Assembly (NCBI GenBank): GCA_016217665.1
Contig: JACRHF010000002.1
Span: forward strand, 1 to 39,402
DNA: 39,402 bases
Direction: 5' to 3'
Source: Nitrospirota bacterium
GTDB lineage: Bacteria > Nitrospirota > 9FT-COMBO-42-15 > HDB-SIOI813
Of this stretch, positions 32,009 to 39,402 are shown in pieces. Under the pieces are notes generated by a model. The model had not been told where the DNA came from, made no database searches, and was given only the letters and a program-made list of their open reading frames with translations. Both the position numbers and the translations under genes were made by a program. Position 1 is the first letter of the stretch. Each line of letters opens with the position of its first letter.

Positions 32009-32905
32009 TTGCGCACTCGTTTCATCATCTCATGCCTGATAGGTCTCGTTATTCTAATCACCCTAATCATCGCACCATCATCCCTCTTTGCAAGGACATT
32101 TACGGATGACCTCGGTAGAAAAGTGGAATTATCTAAACCGCCTGAGCGCATCATCTCCCTTGCCCCGAGTATCACAGAAACCCTGTTTTATCTCGGATTG
32201 GGAGACCGGGTTGCCGGGGTAACCGACTTTTGCGACTACCCGGAGGAGGCCCGGAAGAAGCCGAGTATCGGTTGGATTATCAGTCCGAATGTCGAGAAGA
32301 TTATCCTGCTGAAGCCGGATCTGGTCTTTGTGACTGCCGAGGGGAACAGACCGGATATTGTAGAGACCTTAGAGAGGGTTCATATCCAGGTTTATGCATT
32401 CAACCCTCACCGCATTGAAGACATTATGCAGGCGATCGTGTCCATCGGTGAAATTGCAGGTCAGGGAGAGAGGGCAAGGGAGCAGGTCAGCGGCCTGTCC
32501 CGCAGGATAGAGGCGGTCCGGAAGAAGGCAGAGGGGCGTCCGCGGGTGAGGGTCCTCTATCTTGCAAGTGTGGAGCCCATGATCTCCGTCGGGCCGGGGA
32601 GTTTCATTCACGATATGATCGGGATCAGCGGGGGGGAAAATGTGGCCAACCGGGCCGCTGCCCGCTATCCACGGATCGAGATGGAGGAGATCGTCCATAG
32701 AGATCCTGAGGTGATTATAGCCCCTTCGGAGATCATAGAGACTGTTCGTTCCTGGAAGGGGCGATGGAGCGGGATCTCTGCCGTTAAGAATGACCGGATA
32801 TACCCCATTGATATGGATATTATCAGCAGGCCTGGGCCGAGGATTGTCGAGGGATTAGAGCGCATCTATGGAGAGATCCATGGTCCTGATGGGGGCAATT
32901 TATGA
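32009..32905 (+). CDS. btuF: Vitamin B12 ABC transporter, periplasmic binding protein
   Basis: This 298-residue cluster-A-II binding protein captures cobalamin in the periplasm and hands it to BtuCD. The signal peptide covers residues 1 to about 29 (ISCLIGLVILITLIIAPSSL, then FAR). Family segments are FTDDLGRKVELSKPPERIIS, LAPSITETLFYLGLGDRVAG, VTDFCDYPEEA, KPDLVFVTAEGN, VGPGSFIHDMIGISGGENVA and the C-terminal SRPGPRIVEGLE. The start is TTG 32009, directly after the riboswitch terminator T-run, with GGGG nine bases before. The substrate call comes from the cobalamin riboswitch and btuB/cobU/cobT context; on sequence alone a siderophore or heme binding protein would also fit. Confidence 0.9.
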   Translation: MRTRFIISCLIGLVILITLIIAPSSLFARTFTDDLGRKVELSKPPERIISLAPSITETLFYLGLGDRVAGVTDFCDYPEEARKKPSIGWIISPNVEKIILLKPDLVFVTAEGNRPDIVETLERVHIQVYAFNPHRIEDIMQAIVSIGEIAGQGERAREQVSGLSRRIEAVRKKAEGRPRVRVLYLASVEPMISVGPGSFIHDMIGISGGENVANRAAARYPRIEMEEIVHRDPEVIIAPSEIIETVRSWKGRWSGISAVKNDRIYPIDMDIISRPGPRIVEGLERIYGEIHGPDGGNL

Positions 32906-32993
32906 TTGTCATTCTGAGCGGAGCGAAGAATCTGACGTCAAAGATGACTGCTTCGTATCAGATTCTTCGGGACTATGTCCCTCAGAATGACAA
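32906..32993. repeat. Palindromic repeat, family A, between btuF and btuC
   Basis: TTGTCATTCTGAGCGGAGCG/AAGAATCTGA is paired with TCAGATTCTTCGG ... CTCAGAATGACAA around a central spacer. It lies inside the transcribed B12 operon, one base after the btuF stop, and could uncouple expression of btuF from btuC by stabilising an mRNA end. Confidence 0.85.
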
Positions 32994-33020
32994 CTTTACT
33001 TTGGCTATAGGAGTACTGCA

Positions 33021-34046
33021 ATGCAGACACTGACATTGAGACGCTGGTTATCATCGGTCTCTCTACTGATGGTCCTTTCACTGATAACTGTATTCCTTTC
33101 GATGCTCTTTGGTTCGGATGCGCTTCGCCCACGGGAGATCATCAGCGCCTTCTTGGCGAGGGTTACGGGCAACGACGTCTCAGAGGTTACCCGTACGATC
33201 CTCTTCCAGATCAGGCTCCCGCGCATACTCCTTGCGGCCATCGCCGGCGGTTCATTAGCCGCGGCAGGCGGGATGTTCCAGGCCATATTAAAAAATCCCC
33301 TTGCCGATGCGTATATATTAGGGATATCGAGCGGCGCAGCCCTCGGCGTTGTTGTATCCCTCTTTGTCCCGGTTAATCCCGGTATCTATGGCTTTACCCC
33401 GGCCTCCATCATGGCCTTTGCCGGCGCCCTCGTCACCCTCTATATCGTCTACAGGATAAGCATCGTCGGGGGGAAGGTCCCTCCGCATACCATTCTCCTG
33501 TCCGGGGTTATGATCAATGCGATCATCTTTGCACTGATCCTGTTTTTGACCTCAGTCGTCGATTCCAGCCATCTGTACCGTGTCTTCTTCTGGCTCCTGG
33601 GTTATCTCAGCTCTCCCAATTATACGGCGCTGACGATGGTAGCTCTATTCTCCTTTATAGGTATGGCGATTCTGCTGATGCATTCGAGGTCATTAAATAT
33701 ACTGACCATGGGGGATGAGGAGGCGGAGACCCTCGGCATTGACGTCGAGTCTGTCAAACGCAGGGTCTTTATCGCAGGGGCCCTCTTAGTGGCCTCTGCA
33801 GTGGCCATCTGCGGACCTATCGGGTTCGTAGGGATCATGGTCCCCCATGCCGTGCGTCTGCTGGTCGGTTATGACTATCGGCTCGTGCTGCCGGTCTCTT
33901 TTATGGGAGGTGGGATATTTCTGATGCTTGCGGATACCTTTGCAAGGACGGCCGCCTCACCGGTCGAGATCCCTGTGGGGATCATCACGTCTCTGGCAGG
34001 CGGACCCTTTTTCCTATACCTGCTTCGTAAAAAGAGGATCGTATGA
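33021..34046 (+). CDS. btuC: Vitamin B12 ABC transporter, permease
   Basis: This 341-residue FecCD/BtuC-type permease with about ten membrane helices forms the homodimeric channel. Family landmarks are IRLPRILLAAIAGGSLAAAG, GGMFQAILKNPLADAYILGI, SSGAALG, GVMINAIIFALI, FWLLGYLSS and the coupling region near AICGPIGFVGIMVPHAVRLL. Start ATG 33021 has TAGGAG eight bases upstream. The stop overlaps the btuD ATG by four bases. Specificity for B12 is taken from context, since siderophore permeases share these motifs. Confidence 0.93.
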   Translation: MQTLTLRRWLSSVSLLMVLSLITVFLSMLFGSDALRPREIISAFLARVTGNDVSEVTRTILFQIRLPRILLAAIAGGSLAAAGGMFQAILKNPLADAYILGISSGAALGVVVSLFVPVNPGIYGFTPASIMAFAGALVTLYIVYRISIVGGKVPPHTILLSGVMINAIIFALILFLTSVVDSSHLYRVFFWLLGYLSSPNYTALTMVALFSFIGMAILLMHSRSLNILTMGDEEAETLGIDVESVKRRVFIAGALLVASAVAICGPIGFVGIMVPHAVRLLVGYDYRLVLPVSFMGGGIFLMLADTFARTAASPVEIPVGIITSLAGGPFFLYLLRKKRIV

Positions 34047-34837
34047 AGAGTGTCTATCAATTAAGCGGGATCTGTTTCCGGTATGGGGATGCCTGGGTGC
34101 TTGAGGATATCGCCTTTGATGTCATGGAAGGTGAGATGCTTGGGATTATCGGTCCCAACGGATCAGGGAAGTCGTCACTCCTGAAATTGCTCTCACGGTT
34201 GAACACTCCTCAGCAGGGGGATATCTCTCTGAGGGCGGTAGACCTTACATTGATGGATCAGGCCGATCTTGCAAGGACAACGGCCATGGTGCCCCAGGAG
34301 TCAACCTTCTTCTTCCCTTATACGGTGGCTGAGGTTGTGTTGATGGGGAGGACCCCGCACCTTCGGGGGCGATTATTTGAGGGGCGGCATGACATTGATG
34401 TAGTGCGGGAGGTAATGCGTTGGATGGATATCACAGGGCTGGGGGACAGGCCGGTGACTGAGATCTCCGGAGGGGAGAGACAGCGGGTCGTGATTGCCAG
34501 GGCGCTGGCCCAGGAACCTGACATATTGATCCTGGACGAGCCGACGGCCTCCCTCGATATTGCCCATCAGGTGGAGATCTATCATATCCTTACCCGACTG
34601 AATGAGGAGAGGGGGCTTACGATTATTCTGTCTTCCCATGATCTGAACCTTGCCGCACACTATTGCCACCGGATGATCCTGATGAACAAGGGGCGGATCT
34701 ATGCGGCCGGCACGCCGTCTGAGGTGATTACAGAGGAGCATATCCGGGAGGTGTATGGGTGTCCGGTGCTGGTGGATGCGCATCCTGTCTCCGGAGGGCC
34801 GCGGTTAACACTGCTGCCGGTGAAGCGAAAGATCTGA
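34043..34837 (+). CDS. btuD: Vitamin B12 ABC transporter, ATPase
   Basis: This 264-residue cytoplasmic ATPase drives BtuC. Walker A is IIGPNGSGKSSLLKLLS near residues 35-51, the Q-loop reads TAMVPQES, the signature is EISGGERQRVVIARALAQEP, Walker B is ILILDEPTASLD, and the H-loop is SSHD. Length and order fit FepC/BtuD-type ATPases. It is coupled to btuC by an ATGA overlap. The gene is followed by repeats rather than directly by tonB. Confidence 0.94.
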   Translation: MKSVYQLSGICFRYGDAWVLEDIAFDVMEGEMLGIIGPNGSGKSSLLKLLSRLNTPQQGDISLRAVDLTLMDQADLARTTAMVPQESTFFFPYTVAEVVLMGRTPHLRGRLFEGRHDIDVVREVMRWMDITGLGDRPVTEISGGERQRVVIARALAQEPDILILDEPTASLDIAHQVEIYHILTRLNEERGLTIILSSHDLNLAAHYCHRMILMNKGRIYAAGTPSEVITEEHIREVYGCPVLVDAHPVSGGPRLTLLPVKRKI

Positions 34838-34868
34838 TGATCCGCAGGCTCACATAAGGAGGATGAAA

Positions 34869-34927
34869 ATTCCCTCCCCGTCGTCTCAGGGAGTGGGGGG
34901 AGGGACAAGGGTGGGGATGGGGCATTT
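34869..34927. repeat. C/G-rich palindromic repeat, family F
   Basis: TCCCTCCCC (34871-34879) pairs with GGGGAGGGA (34897-34905), followed by a GTGGGGATGGGG tail. It resembles a common intergenic repeat type whose translation gives a Pro-His-Pro pattern. A single copy is seen in this window, 30 bases after btuD. Confidence 0.5.
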
Positions 34928-34975
34928 TTAAGTAAAACCCGCACGCCCCTTCGGTGTACATAGGGGAAAGAACAT

Positions 34976-35045
34976 GTCATTCCCGCGGAAGCGGGAATCC
35001 AGAACGCAGGCAGAGGACTGGATTCCCACTTACGTGGGAATGACG
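34976..35045. repeat. Palindromic repeat, family B, upstream of tonB
   Basis: GTCATTCCCGCGGAAGCGGG/AATCCAG is paired with CTGGATTCCCAC ... GTGGGAATGACG. It ends 22 bases before the chosen tonB start; an in-frame ATG at 34974 would translate this repeat and is not used here. Confidence 0.85.
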
Positions 35046-35066
35046 GGTACTTGGAGGGATTTTCAG

Positions 35067-36053
35067 TTGAGAAAAGGATTGATCCTGATGTTTATGCTTT
35101 CCCTGCTGGGCCATATAGCGGCCGCAGGGATGCTCTATGTTGCCGGGGCTTATGGTGTGTGGGATAAAGACCCGCGCGACGGCATGGATGACCAGAGGGA
35201 GAATGCGGTCAAGGTATTGTGGGGTTTTGTAGATGAAACACCCATGAGCCGGGGGCTCACAAAGGAACATAGAAATAATCCCCCTTACTCCCCCTTTATA
35301 AAAGGGGGAGATTCATTTTCCCCCCCTTTAGAAAAGGGGGGCGGGGGGGGATTTGATCGAGGGATATCTTCAGATGAGTCATTGCGACCCAGGTTGAAAT
35401 CCTCAGCAGAGGAAAGCAGACCTGTGGCGCATCATGAGTGGAGGGCAGATGATACTCAGGAATCCGTGGCGCCTGCAGAGATGCTCTCGCACTCTGACCC
35501 GGAGGCAGATAACACCGGTCTTTATGGTCATCATCCTGATCCAGCAGCAGAAGCAAATGCACGCAGCGCCGGTCTTTATGACCGTCACTCAAATGCGGAG
35601 ACAGATGGCCTGGTCCCCTCAACGCCTTCCACGCTGTCTGCGGGAACCGGCGGGGATTGCAGCAGGTCCGCCGCATGTATGGGCGCAGACGCTGCGGTAT
35701 CCGAGGTCTATCCAGGCCCGGGCATTGATGAGGCCGGGGGCCGTGGAAGAGGCAGCCAGGGAGAGGGGCTGAAGACCTTCCTGGAAGCCCTCAGGGTAGA
35801 GATCGAGAGACATAAAAACTATCCTCCTTTTGCACGGAAGAATGGGATTGAGGGAACAGCATACCTCAATTTTCATATAGGAGATGACGGCAAACCAGGT
35901 GGGATCATCCTCGAGAAATCTTCAGGGTCTAAGATATTAGACGAGTCTGCCATCCACACGTTGAAGAGCATGGAACGTTTTTATCCCGTGCCAGAGGAGA
36001 TCAGGGAGTTGAAGATTACGGTGCCGATTGCCTACAGGCTGGTAGAGGATTGA
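35067..36053 (+). CDS. tonB: TonB energy transducer with repeat-derived linker
   Basis: TonB carries energy from the inner membrane to outer-membrane receptors. The single N-terminal helix (GLILMFMLSLLGHIAAAGML) contains the SxxxH pattern (SLLGH) used for ExbB/ExbD contact. The C-terminal domain is clear: YPPFARKNGIEGTAYLNFHI, GDDGKPGGIILEKSSGSKIL, then DESAIHTLKSMERFYPVP. Instead of a usual proline-rich linker, the middle ~200 residues are low complexity. Part of them (about 57-99, including NNPPYSPFIKGG) is a translated palindromic repeat. Start TTG 35067 has GGAGGG eight bases upstream. The place between btuD and btuB marks it as dedicated to B12 uptake. exbB and exbD are not in the window. 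Confidence 0.88.
   Translation: MRKGLILMFMLSLLGHIAAAGMLYVAGAYGVWDKDPRDGMDDQRENAVKVLWGFVDETPMSRGLTKEHRNNPPYSPFIKGGDSFSPPLEKGGGGGFDRGISSDESLRPRLKSSAEESRPVAHHEWRADDTQESVAPAEMLSHSDPEADNTGLYGHHPDPAAEANARSAGLYDRHSNAETDGLVPSTPSTLSAGTGGDCSRSAACMGADAAVSEVYPGPGIDEAGGRGRGSQGEGLKTFLEALRVEIERHKNYPPFARKNGIEGTAYLNFHIGDDGKPGGIILEKSSGSKILDESAIHTLKSMERFYPVPEEIRELKITVPIAYRLVED
35235..35363. repeat. Family C repeats inside tonB
   Basis: A leading segment CATGAGCCGGGGGCTCAC, AAAGGAACATAGAAAT precedes two C-rich/G-rich hairpins in tandem: CCCCCTTTATAAAAGGGGG and CCCCCCCTTTAGAAAAGGGG. The typical GATTTGATCGAGG end follows. All are in frame with tonB. The leading segment recurs at 36171-36213. Confidence 0.85.
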
Positions 36054-36081
36054 GGTTGCCGCTTACAAAGAACTATGAAAA

Positions 36082-36145
36082 TGTCACCCTGAGCCGAAGG
36101 CGAAGGGTCTGAGGTGTCAGATTCTTCGCTCCGCTCAGAATGACA
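36082..36145. repeat. Palindromic repeat, family A, after tonB
   Basis: TGTCACCCTGAGCCGAAGGC/GAAGGGTCTGA is paired with TCAGATTCTTCGCTCCGCTC/AGAATGACA. It lies 28 bases after the tonB stop. Confidence 0.8.
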
Positions 36146-36151
36146 GGAGTG

Positions 36152-36271
36152 GATTTTCAGGTAAACCATCATGAGCCGGGGGCTCACAAAGGTGCATGGG
36201 AATAATCCCCCTTATTCCCCCTTTATAAAAGGGGGGCAAGGGGGGATTTGATCGGAGATTTTCAGGCAAAA
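36152..36271. repeat. Family C repeat before btuB, flanked by short direct repeats
   Basis: CATGAGCCGGGGGCTCAC leads into AATCCCCCTTATTCCCCCTT, TATAAAAGGGG and AAGGGGGGATTTGATCGG. Near-identical 14-base segments (GATTTTCAGGTAAA at the left edge, GATTTTCAGGCAAA at the right edge) flank it and could be a target duplication or part of the element. It ends a few bases before the btuB ribosome site. Confidence 0.75.
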
Positions 36272-36292
36272 AAACCAAGGAGGAATTACCCA

Positions 36293-38152
36293 ATGATGAA
36301 AAGAATGCTCGTTGTCCTGTGCTGTGCCCTGGGCCTTCTGATGCCCGGTCCCATCTATGCAGAGAATGTCAAGATGGACGAGGTCGTTGTGACCGCGACC
36401 CGGACTGAGGCCCTGAGGTCTCAGATCCCTGCCTCGGTAACGGTAATCTCCCGGAAGGAGATAGAAGAGGGGCAGGCAGCAACCCTCTCTGAACTTCTGC
36501 GGGATGTCCCTGGACTGGATGTCGTGCAGCAAGGCGGCGCCGGCAAGACGACCTCGATATTCATCCGGGGGGCAGAGTCCCGCCATACCCTTGTGCTGAT
36601 AGACGGCATCCGGGTGAATAGTCCGACCGCCGGAGGATTTGATTTTGCAGACCTCAATATAGGAGATGTGGAACGTATTGAAATTATCCGCAGTCCTTTG
36701 AGCACCCTCTATGGTTCTGATGCCATTGGAGGGGTGATTCAGATCATTACAAAAAGGGGGACGGCCTCTTCAGCCACAGTCGGCTTTGAGGGGGGGAGTT
36801 ACGGTACGGCTAAGGAGGATATCTCAGCAGAGGTCAAGAAGGATAACTATGATCTGGTCCTGACCGCCTCCCGCAGGGACGTAGAGGGTTTCTCCCAAGC
36901 CAGTACAGGTTCAGAGCGGGATTCTCATCAGAATACGACATTATCCTCCAGGATAGGCCTGTTGCGGAAAGGTACAACCCGCATTGATATCACGACGCGC
37001 TTAACCGAGTCGAAGACCGATTTGGACGGCTGGGGTGTGGATGACCCGAACTATCAGCAGCAGAGGCGGTGGAGTGTCCTGGGGATCAGCATGGCATCCC
37101 CAGTTTCAAGCCAATGGGACTACAGGCTTTCCTTAGCCACTTCGAATGAAGACCTGACCACCTTTGATGAAGATACCCCTTCGAACCGCTTTCGGATTCA
37201 CATGGGGATAAAGACCGTAGACTGGCAGCACAACATCCGGAAAGAGGAAGGACACCTCCTCACCTTAGGCTATGAGTGGCAGGACCAGAGTGGAGAGAGT
37301 GCGGGGGCCTATAACAAATCCTTTTCCAATAATGCCCTCTATCTTCAGGAACAGAAAGGGATCGGTCAATCCGTACAATATCTGATCGGGCTCCGGTGGG
37401 ATGACAGCACCATCTATGAGAGCGCTTTGACATACCGGGCGGGGCTCTCCTATTTCCCAACGCCGGGTGTCAAGTGGCATACCCAGTATGGGACAGGATT
37501 CCATGGCCCTGCCCTGAACGATCTTTTCTGGCCGGATGACGGGTTCTCAGTGGGCAATCCCGATCTTAAACCGGAGAAGAGCAGGGGGTGGGAGGTTGGG
37601 GTGGAGCAGGCGCTCTCAGGGGCGCTGTCCTTATCTGTAAACTATTATGCGAATGTCTTTGAGGACCTGGTCCAGTGGGCCCCGATAGATCCTGCTGATC
37701 CATTTGGCAAATGGCAGCCTCAGAATATTGCCAAGGCAGACTCCAGCGGCATTGAGGCAGATGCCGTATGGGTACTGTCTCCGGGGGTACAGATCAGGGG
37801 GAACTATACCTATAATGATACCGAGGACAGGAATACCCATTCCTATCTCCTGAGGCGGCCCCTGAATAAGTATGATCTTGCCCTCCGTCTGGGTTCCTCT
37901 GTCAGGGGCCATATTGACATGAAATTCCTACATACAGGGAAGAGGTTTGACTTTGACTCTGACTTTGACGGAAAGCCGGATTCTTTAGCGGCCTATTCCA
38001 GGGTGGACCTCCTTACGGCCTACAGGATTAGTAAGATGACGGAGATATTCGGCAGGATAGAAAACCTCTTTGACAAGGGATACGAAGAGGTGAAGGGCTA
38101 CAGCACAGCCGGGGTCTCTTCCTATGGCGGCCTCCGTATGACTTTTAACTAA
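36293..38152 (+). CDS. btuB: TonB-dependent vitamin B12 receptor
   Basis: This 619-residue outer-membrane receptor has a signal peptide (MKRMLVVLCCALGLLMPG, then PIYAE). A Ton box KMDEVVVTATR follows just after cleavage. The plug domain carries IPASVTVISRKEIEEGQA, LRDVPGLDVVQQGG, IFIRGAESRHTLVLIDGIRV, RIEIIRSPLSTLYGSDAIGG and VIQIITKRG. The 22-strand barrel ends GYEEVKGYSTAGVSSYGGLR. The last residue is asparagine after MTF, not the usual terminal aromatic. Length is that of BtuB. Start ATG 36293 (or 36296) has AAGGAGG nine bases upstream. The B12 call rests on the operon. Confidence 0.92.
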   Translation: MMKRMLVVLCCALGLLMPGPIYAENVKMDEVVVTATRTEALRSQIPASVTVISRKEIEEGQAATLSELLRDVPGLDVVQQGGAGKTTSIFIRGAESRHTLVLIDGIRVNSPTAGGFDFADLNIGDVERIEIIRSPLSTLYGSDAIGGVIQIITKRGTASSATVGFEGGSYGTAKEDISAEVKKDNYDLVLTASRRDVEGFSQASTGSERDSHQNTTLSSRIGLLRKGTTRIDITTRLTESKTDLDGWGVDDPNYQQQRRWSVLGISMASPVSSQWDYRLSLATSNEDLTTFDEDTPSNRFRIHMGIKTVDWQHNIRKEEGHLLTLGYEWQDQSGESAGAYNKSFSNNALYLQEQKGIGQSVQYLIGLRWDDSTIYESALTYRAGLSYFPTPGVKWHTQYGTGFHGPALNDLFWPDDGFSVGNPDLKPEKSRGWEVGVEQALSGALSLSVNYYANVFEDLVQWAPIDPADPFGKWQPQNIAKADSSGIEADAVWVLSPGVQIRGNYTYNDTEDRNTHSYLLRRPLNKYDLALRLGSSVRGHIDMKFLHTGKRFDFDSDFDGKPDSLAAYSRVDLLTAYRISKMTEIFGRIENLFDKGYEEVKGYSTAGVSSYGGLRMTFN

Positions 38153-38178
38153 GGCCTCGCCCTTCCCTCTCCTACGGT

Positions 38179-38197
38179 GTGGGGGATGAACCCCCAC
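38179..38197. repeat. Small hairpin between btuB and cobU
   Basis: GTGGGGG (38179-38185) pairs with CCCCCAC (38191-38197) around a five-base ATGAA loop. It is 14 bases upstream of the cobU start, with no T-run. It could partly block or set the ribosome entry for cobU. Confidence 0.4.
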
Positions 38198-38210
38198 GCT
38201 ACGAGATAAC

Positions 38211-38729
38211 ATGGGCAATACGGTATTCATTGTAGGTGGTGCGCGATCCGGTAAGAGTGCCTATGCCCTGGAGCTTGGCTCCAGGATAGCTGGCCGAAAG
38301 GGATTCATTGCCACGGCGGAGACATTGGACGAGGAGATGAGAGAGCGAATCGCCCTGCATAAAAAGAACCGCTCCAGAGAATGGGAAACGATAGAGGAAC
38401 CCCTTGCCCTTGGTGGGATATTGAAGGAGATAGATGGCTCATACGATGTTGTTATTGTAGACTGCCTCACCCTTTGGCTCTCAAATATCCTCGGAAGAGA
38501 TGAGAATAGTGACCGTATTATTAGAGAGATAGAATATCTTGCAACAACTCTGAAGACCACTTCATATAAAGTCATCGCGGTATCCAACGAAGTGGGGCAG
38601 GGGATTGTGCCGGCTAATAACCTGGCGCGACTCTTCAGGGATATGAGTGGATTGATGAACCGTAAGGTGGCGGGTGTTGCAGATGAGGTTTATCTGATTA
38701 CATGTGGAATACCTTTGAAAATAAAATAG
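38211..38729 (+). CDS. cobU: Adenosylcobinamide kinase / guanylyltransferase
   Basis: CobU phosphorylates adenosylcobinamide and then transfers GMP to it, giving the activated corrinoid for nucleotide-loop assembly. The 172-residue protein has Walker A IVGGARSGKSAYA (8-20), RIALHKKNRSREWETIEEP with the guanylylated His50, VDCLTLWLSN (83-92) and VSNEVGQGIVPANNLARLFR. Length is normal. ATG 38211 has no strong ribosome site but the N-terminus is canonical. cobT follows 31 bases later. Confidence 0.95.
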   Translation: MGNTVFIVGGARSGKSAYALELGSRIAGRKGFIATAETLDEEMRERIALHKKNRSREWETIEEPLALGGILKEIDGSYDVVIVDCLTLWLSNILGRDENSDRIIREIEYLATTLKTTSYKVIAVSNEVGQGIVPANNLARLFRDMSGLMNRKVAGVADEVYLITCGIPLKIK

Positions 38730-38760
38730 CATGGATTTTCCGATGAAGGGAGGGTTTAAA

Positions 38761-39402
38761 ATGAACTTACTGAAAGACACGGTGAAGAGTATCAGTCCAA
38801 TAGACGTGCATTGGTATTCCATTGCCCAGAAACGCCTGGACAATCTTACAAAGCCGCCTGGCAGCCTCGGCAGGCTTGAGGAGTTTGCAAAGAGGCTTGT
38901 GGCAATTGCAGGGATCAGTATGCCATCCCTCGATAAAAAGGTTATCTTTACCTTTGCAGGAGATCATGGGGTGGCGGAGGAGGGGGTCTCTGCCTATCCC
39001 AGAGAGGTCACCGGGCAGATGGTGCTCAACTTTCTGAACGGGGGCGCCGGAATCAATGTCCTCGCAAGGCATGCAGGCGCCAAGGTGGTTGTTGTGGATA
39101 TAGGAGTGGATCATGATTTCAACAGTGTGGATAAGCTTATTTCAAAGAAAATAGTGAAGGGGACTAAAAACATACGCAGAGGTCCTGCCATGACAAGGGA
39201 TGAGGCTGAAAAATGTATCGAGGCAGGAATTGAGCTTGCAAATGAATATGCAGAAAGAGGGTATAGAATCTTTGCCACCGGTGACATGGGAATTGCAAAT
39301 ACCACCCCCTCTTCTGCTATCGCTGCAGTTTTCACAGGAAGGCCTGTGTCAGAAGTAACAGGGAGAGGCACAGGAATAGGTGATGACGCATTAAGAAATA
39401 AG
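38761..39402 (+). CDS. cobT: Nicotinate-nucleotide:DMB phosphoribosyltransferase, C-terminus cut off
   Basis: CobT activates the lower ligand (dimethylbenzimidazole or a related base) as its alpha-ribotide. The first 214 codons are in the window. Clear signatures are RLDNLTKPPGSLGRLEEFAK (25-44), FTFAGDHGVAEEGVSAYP (63-80), EVTGQMVLNFLNGGAGINVL (82-101), ATGDMGIANTTPSSAI (about 178-193) and EVTGRGTGIGDDAL. ATG 38761 has GGGAGGG seven bases upstream. The catalytic glutamate and C-terminal domain lie beyond the right edge, where the frame is still open. cobS would be the expected neighbour. Confidence 0.96.
   Translation, partial: MNLLKDTVKSISPIDVHWYSIAQKRLDNLTKPPGSLGRLEEFAKRLVAIAGISMPSLDKKVIFTFAGDHGVAEEGVSAYPREVTGQMVLNFLNGGAGINVLARHAGAKVVVVDIGVDHDFNSVDKLISKKIVKGTKNIRRGPAMTRDEAEKCIEAGIELANEYAERGYRIFATGDMGIANTTPSSAIAAVFTGRPVSEVTGRGTGIGDDALRNK

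Noticed and set aside
35519-35596. Two similar GLY(G/D)xH segments in the TonB linker as a possible internal tandem repeat
   Set aside because: Only about 13 bases are shared (CCGGTCTTTATG), too short to claim a duplication in low-complexity sequence.

Overview
The window looks like chromosomal DNA from a Gram-negative (diderm) bacterium, probably an anaerobe of the Nitrospirota/Desulfobacterota kind. That placement is inference. It rests on a TonB/BtuB system and several lipoproteins, a split glycyl-tRNA synthetase followed by pyruvate phosphate dikinase, an AddAB recombination complex, frequent AGG arginine codons, and many palindromic repeats of types common in those phyla. No phage genes, transposase or CRISPR array is visible.

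Layout. (1) 1-3.4 kb, minus strand: a secreted Spy/CpxP-like protein, a ROK sugar kinase and two ABC-2 permeases (the second cut by the edge) in one operon behind a good sigma70-type promoter, then apbE. (2) 3.4-5.9 kb: an apparent insert with a VapC-type PIN remnant and an SLC13 anion transporter, bounded by a diverged direct copy of the apbE 5' end. (3) 5.9-14.8 kb, plus strand: a housekeeping run of glyQ, glyS, a cysteine-synthase-like gene, ppdK, ribD and ribE. (4) 14.9-18.7 kb: a fibronectin-type lipoprotein gene, followed by a second diverged copy of the ribE 3' end, then a PAS-PAS-GAF-GAF-HD-GYP sensor. (5) 18.8-26.2 kb: wrbA, addB and addA overlapping end to end; addA carries two in-frame palindromic-repeat insertions. 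(6) 26.4-29.1 kb: a small lipoprotein with a terminator, typA, and a frameshifted yhcH. (7) 29.1-31.6 kb: an accessory patch with an unknown protein, a frameshifted zinc-ribbon/PD-(D/E)XK-like gene, a TumE-TumA type toxin-antitoxin pair and tRNA-Leu(CAA). (8) 31.7 kb to the end: a vitamin B12 operon made of promoter, cobalamin riboswitch, terminator, btuF, btuC, btuD, a dedicated tonB, btuB, cobU and cobT (cut by the edge).

How it works together. The last block is a complete corrinoid import line: outer-membrane receptor, TonB, periplasmic binding protein and ABC importer. Two nucleotide-loop assembly enzymes follow, and the whole is apparently switched by cobalamin through alternative hairpins. 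The AddAB pair gives double-strand-break processing.

The most unusual features are structural. At least four families of palindromic repeats sit between genes and, in addA and tonB, inside reading frames without breaking them. Two genes (SLC13 and the lipoprotein) appear to have been inserted next to a resident gene together with a diverged copy of about 35-40 bases of that gene's end. Two apparent single-base losses in homopolymers, within 1.4 kb of each other, break yhcH and the nuclease-like gene. These may be real decay or assembly errors.
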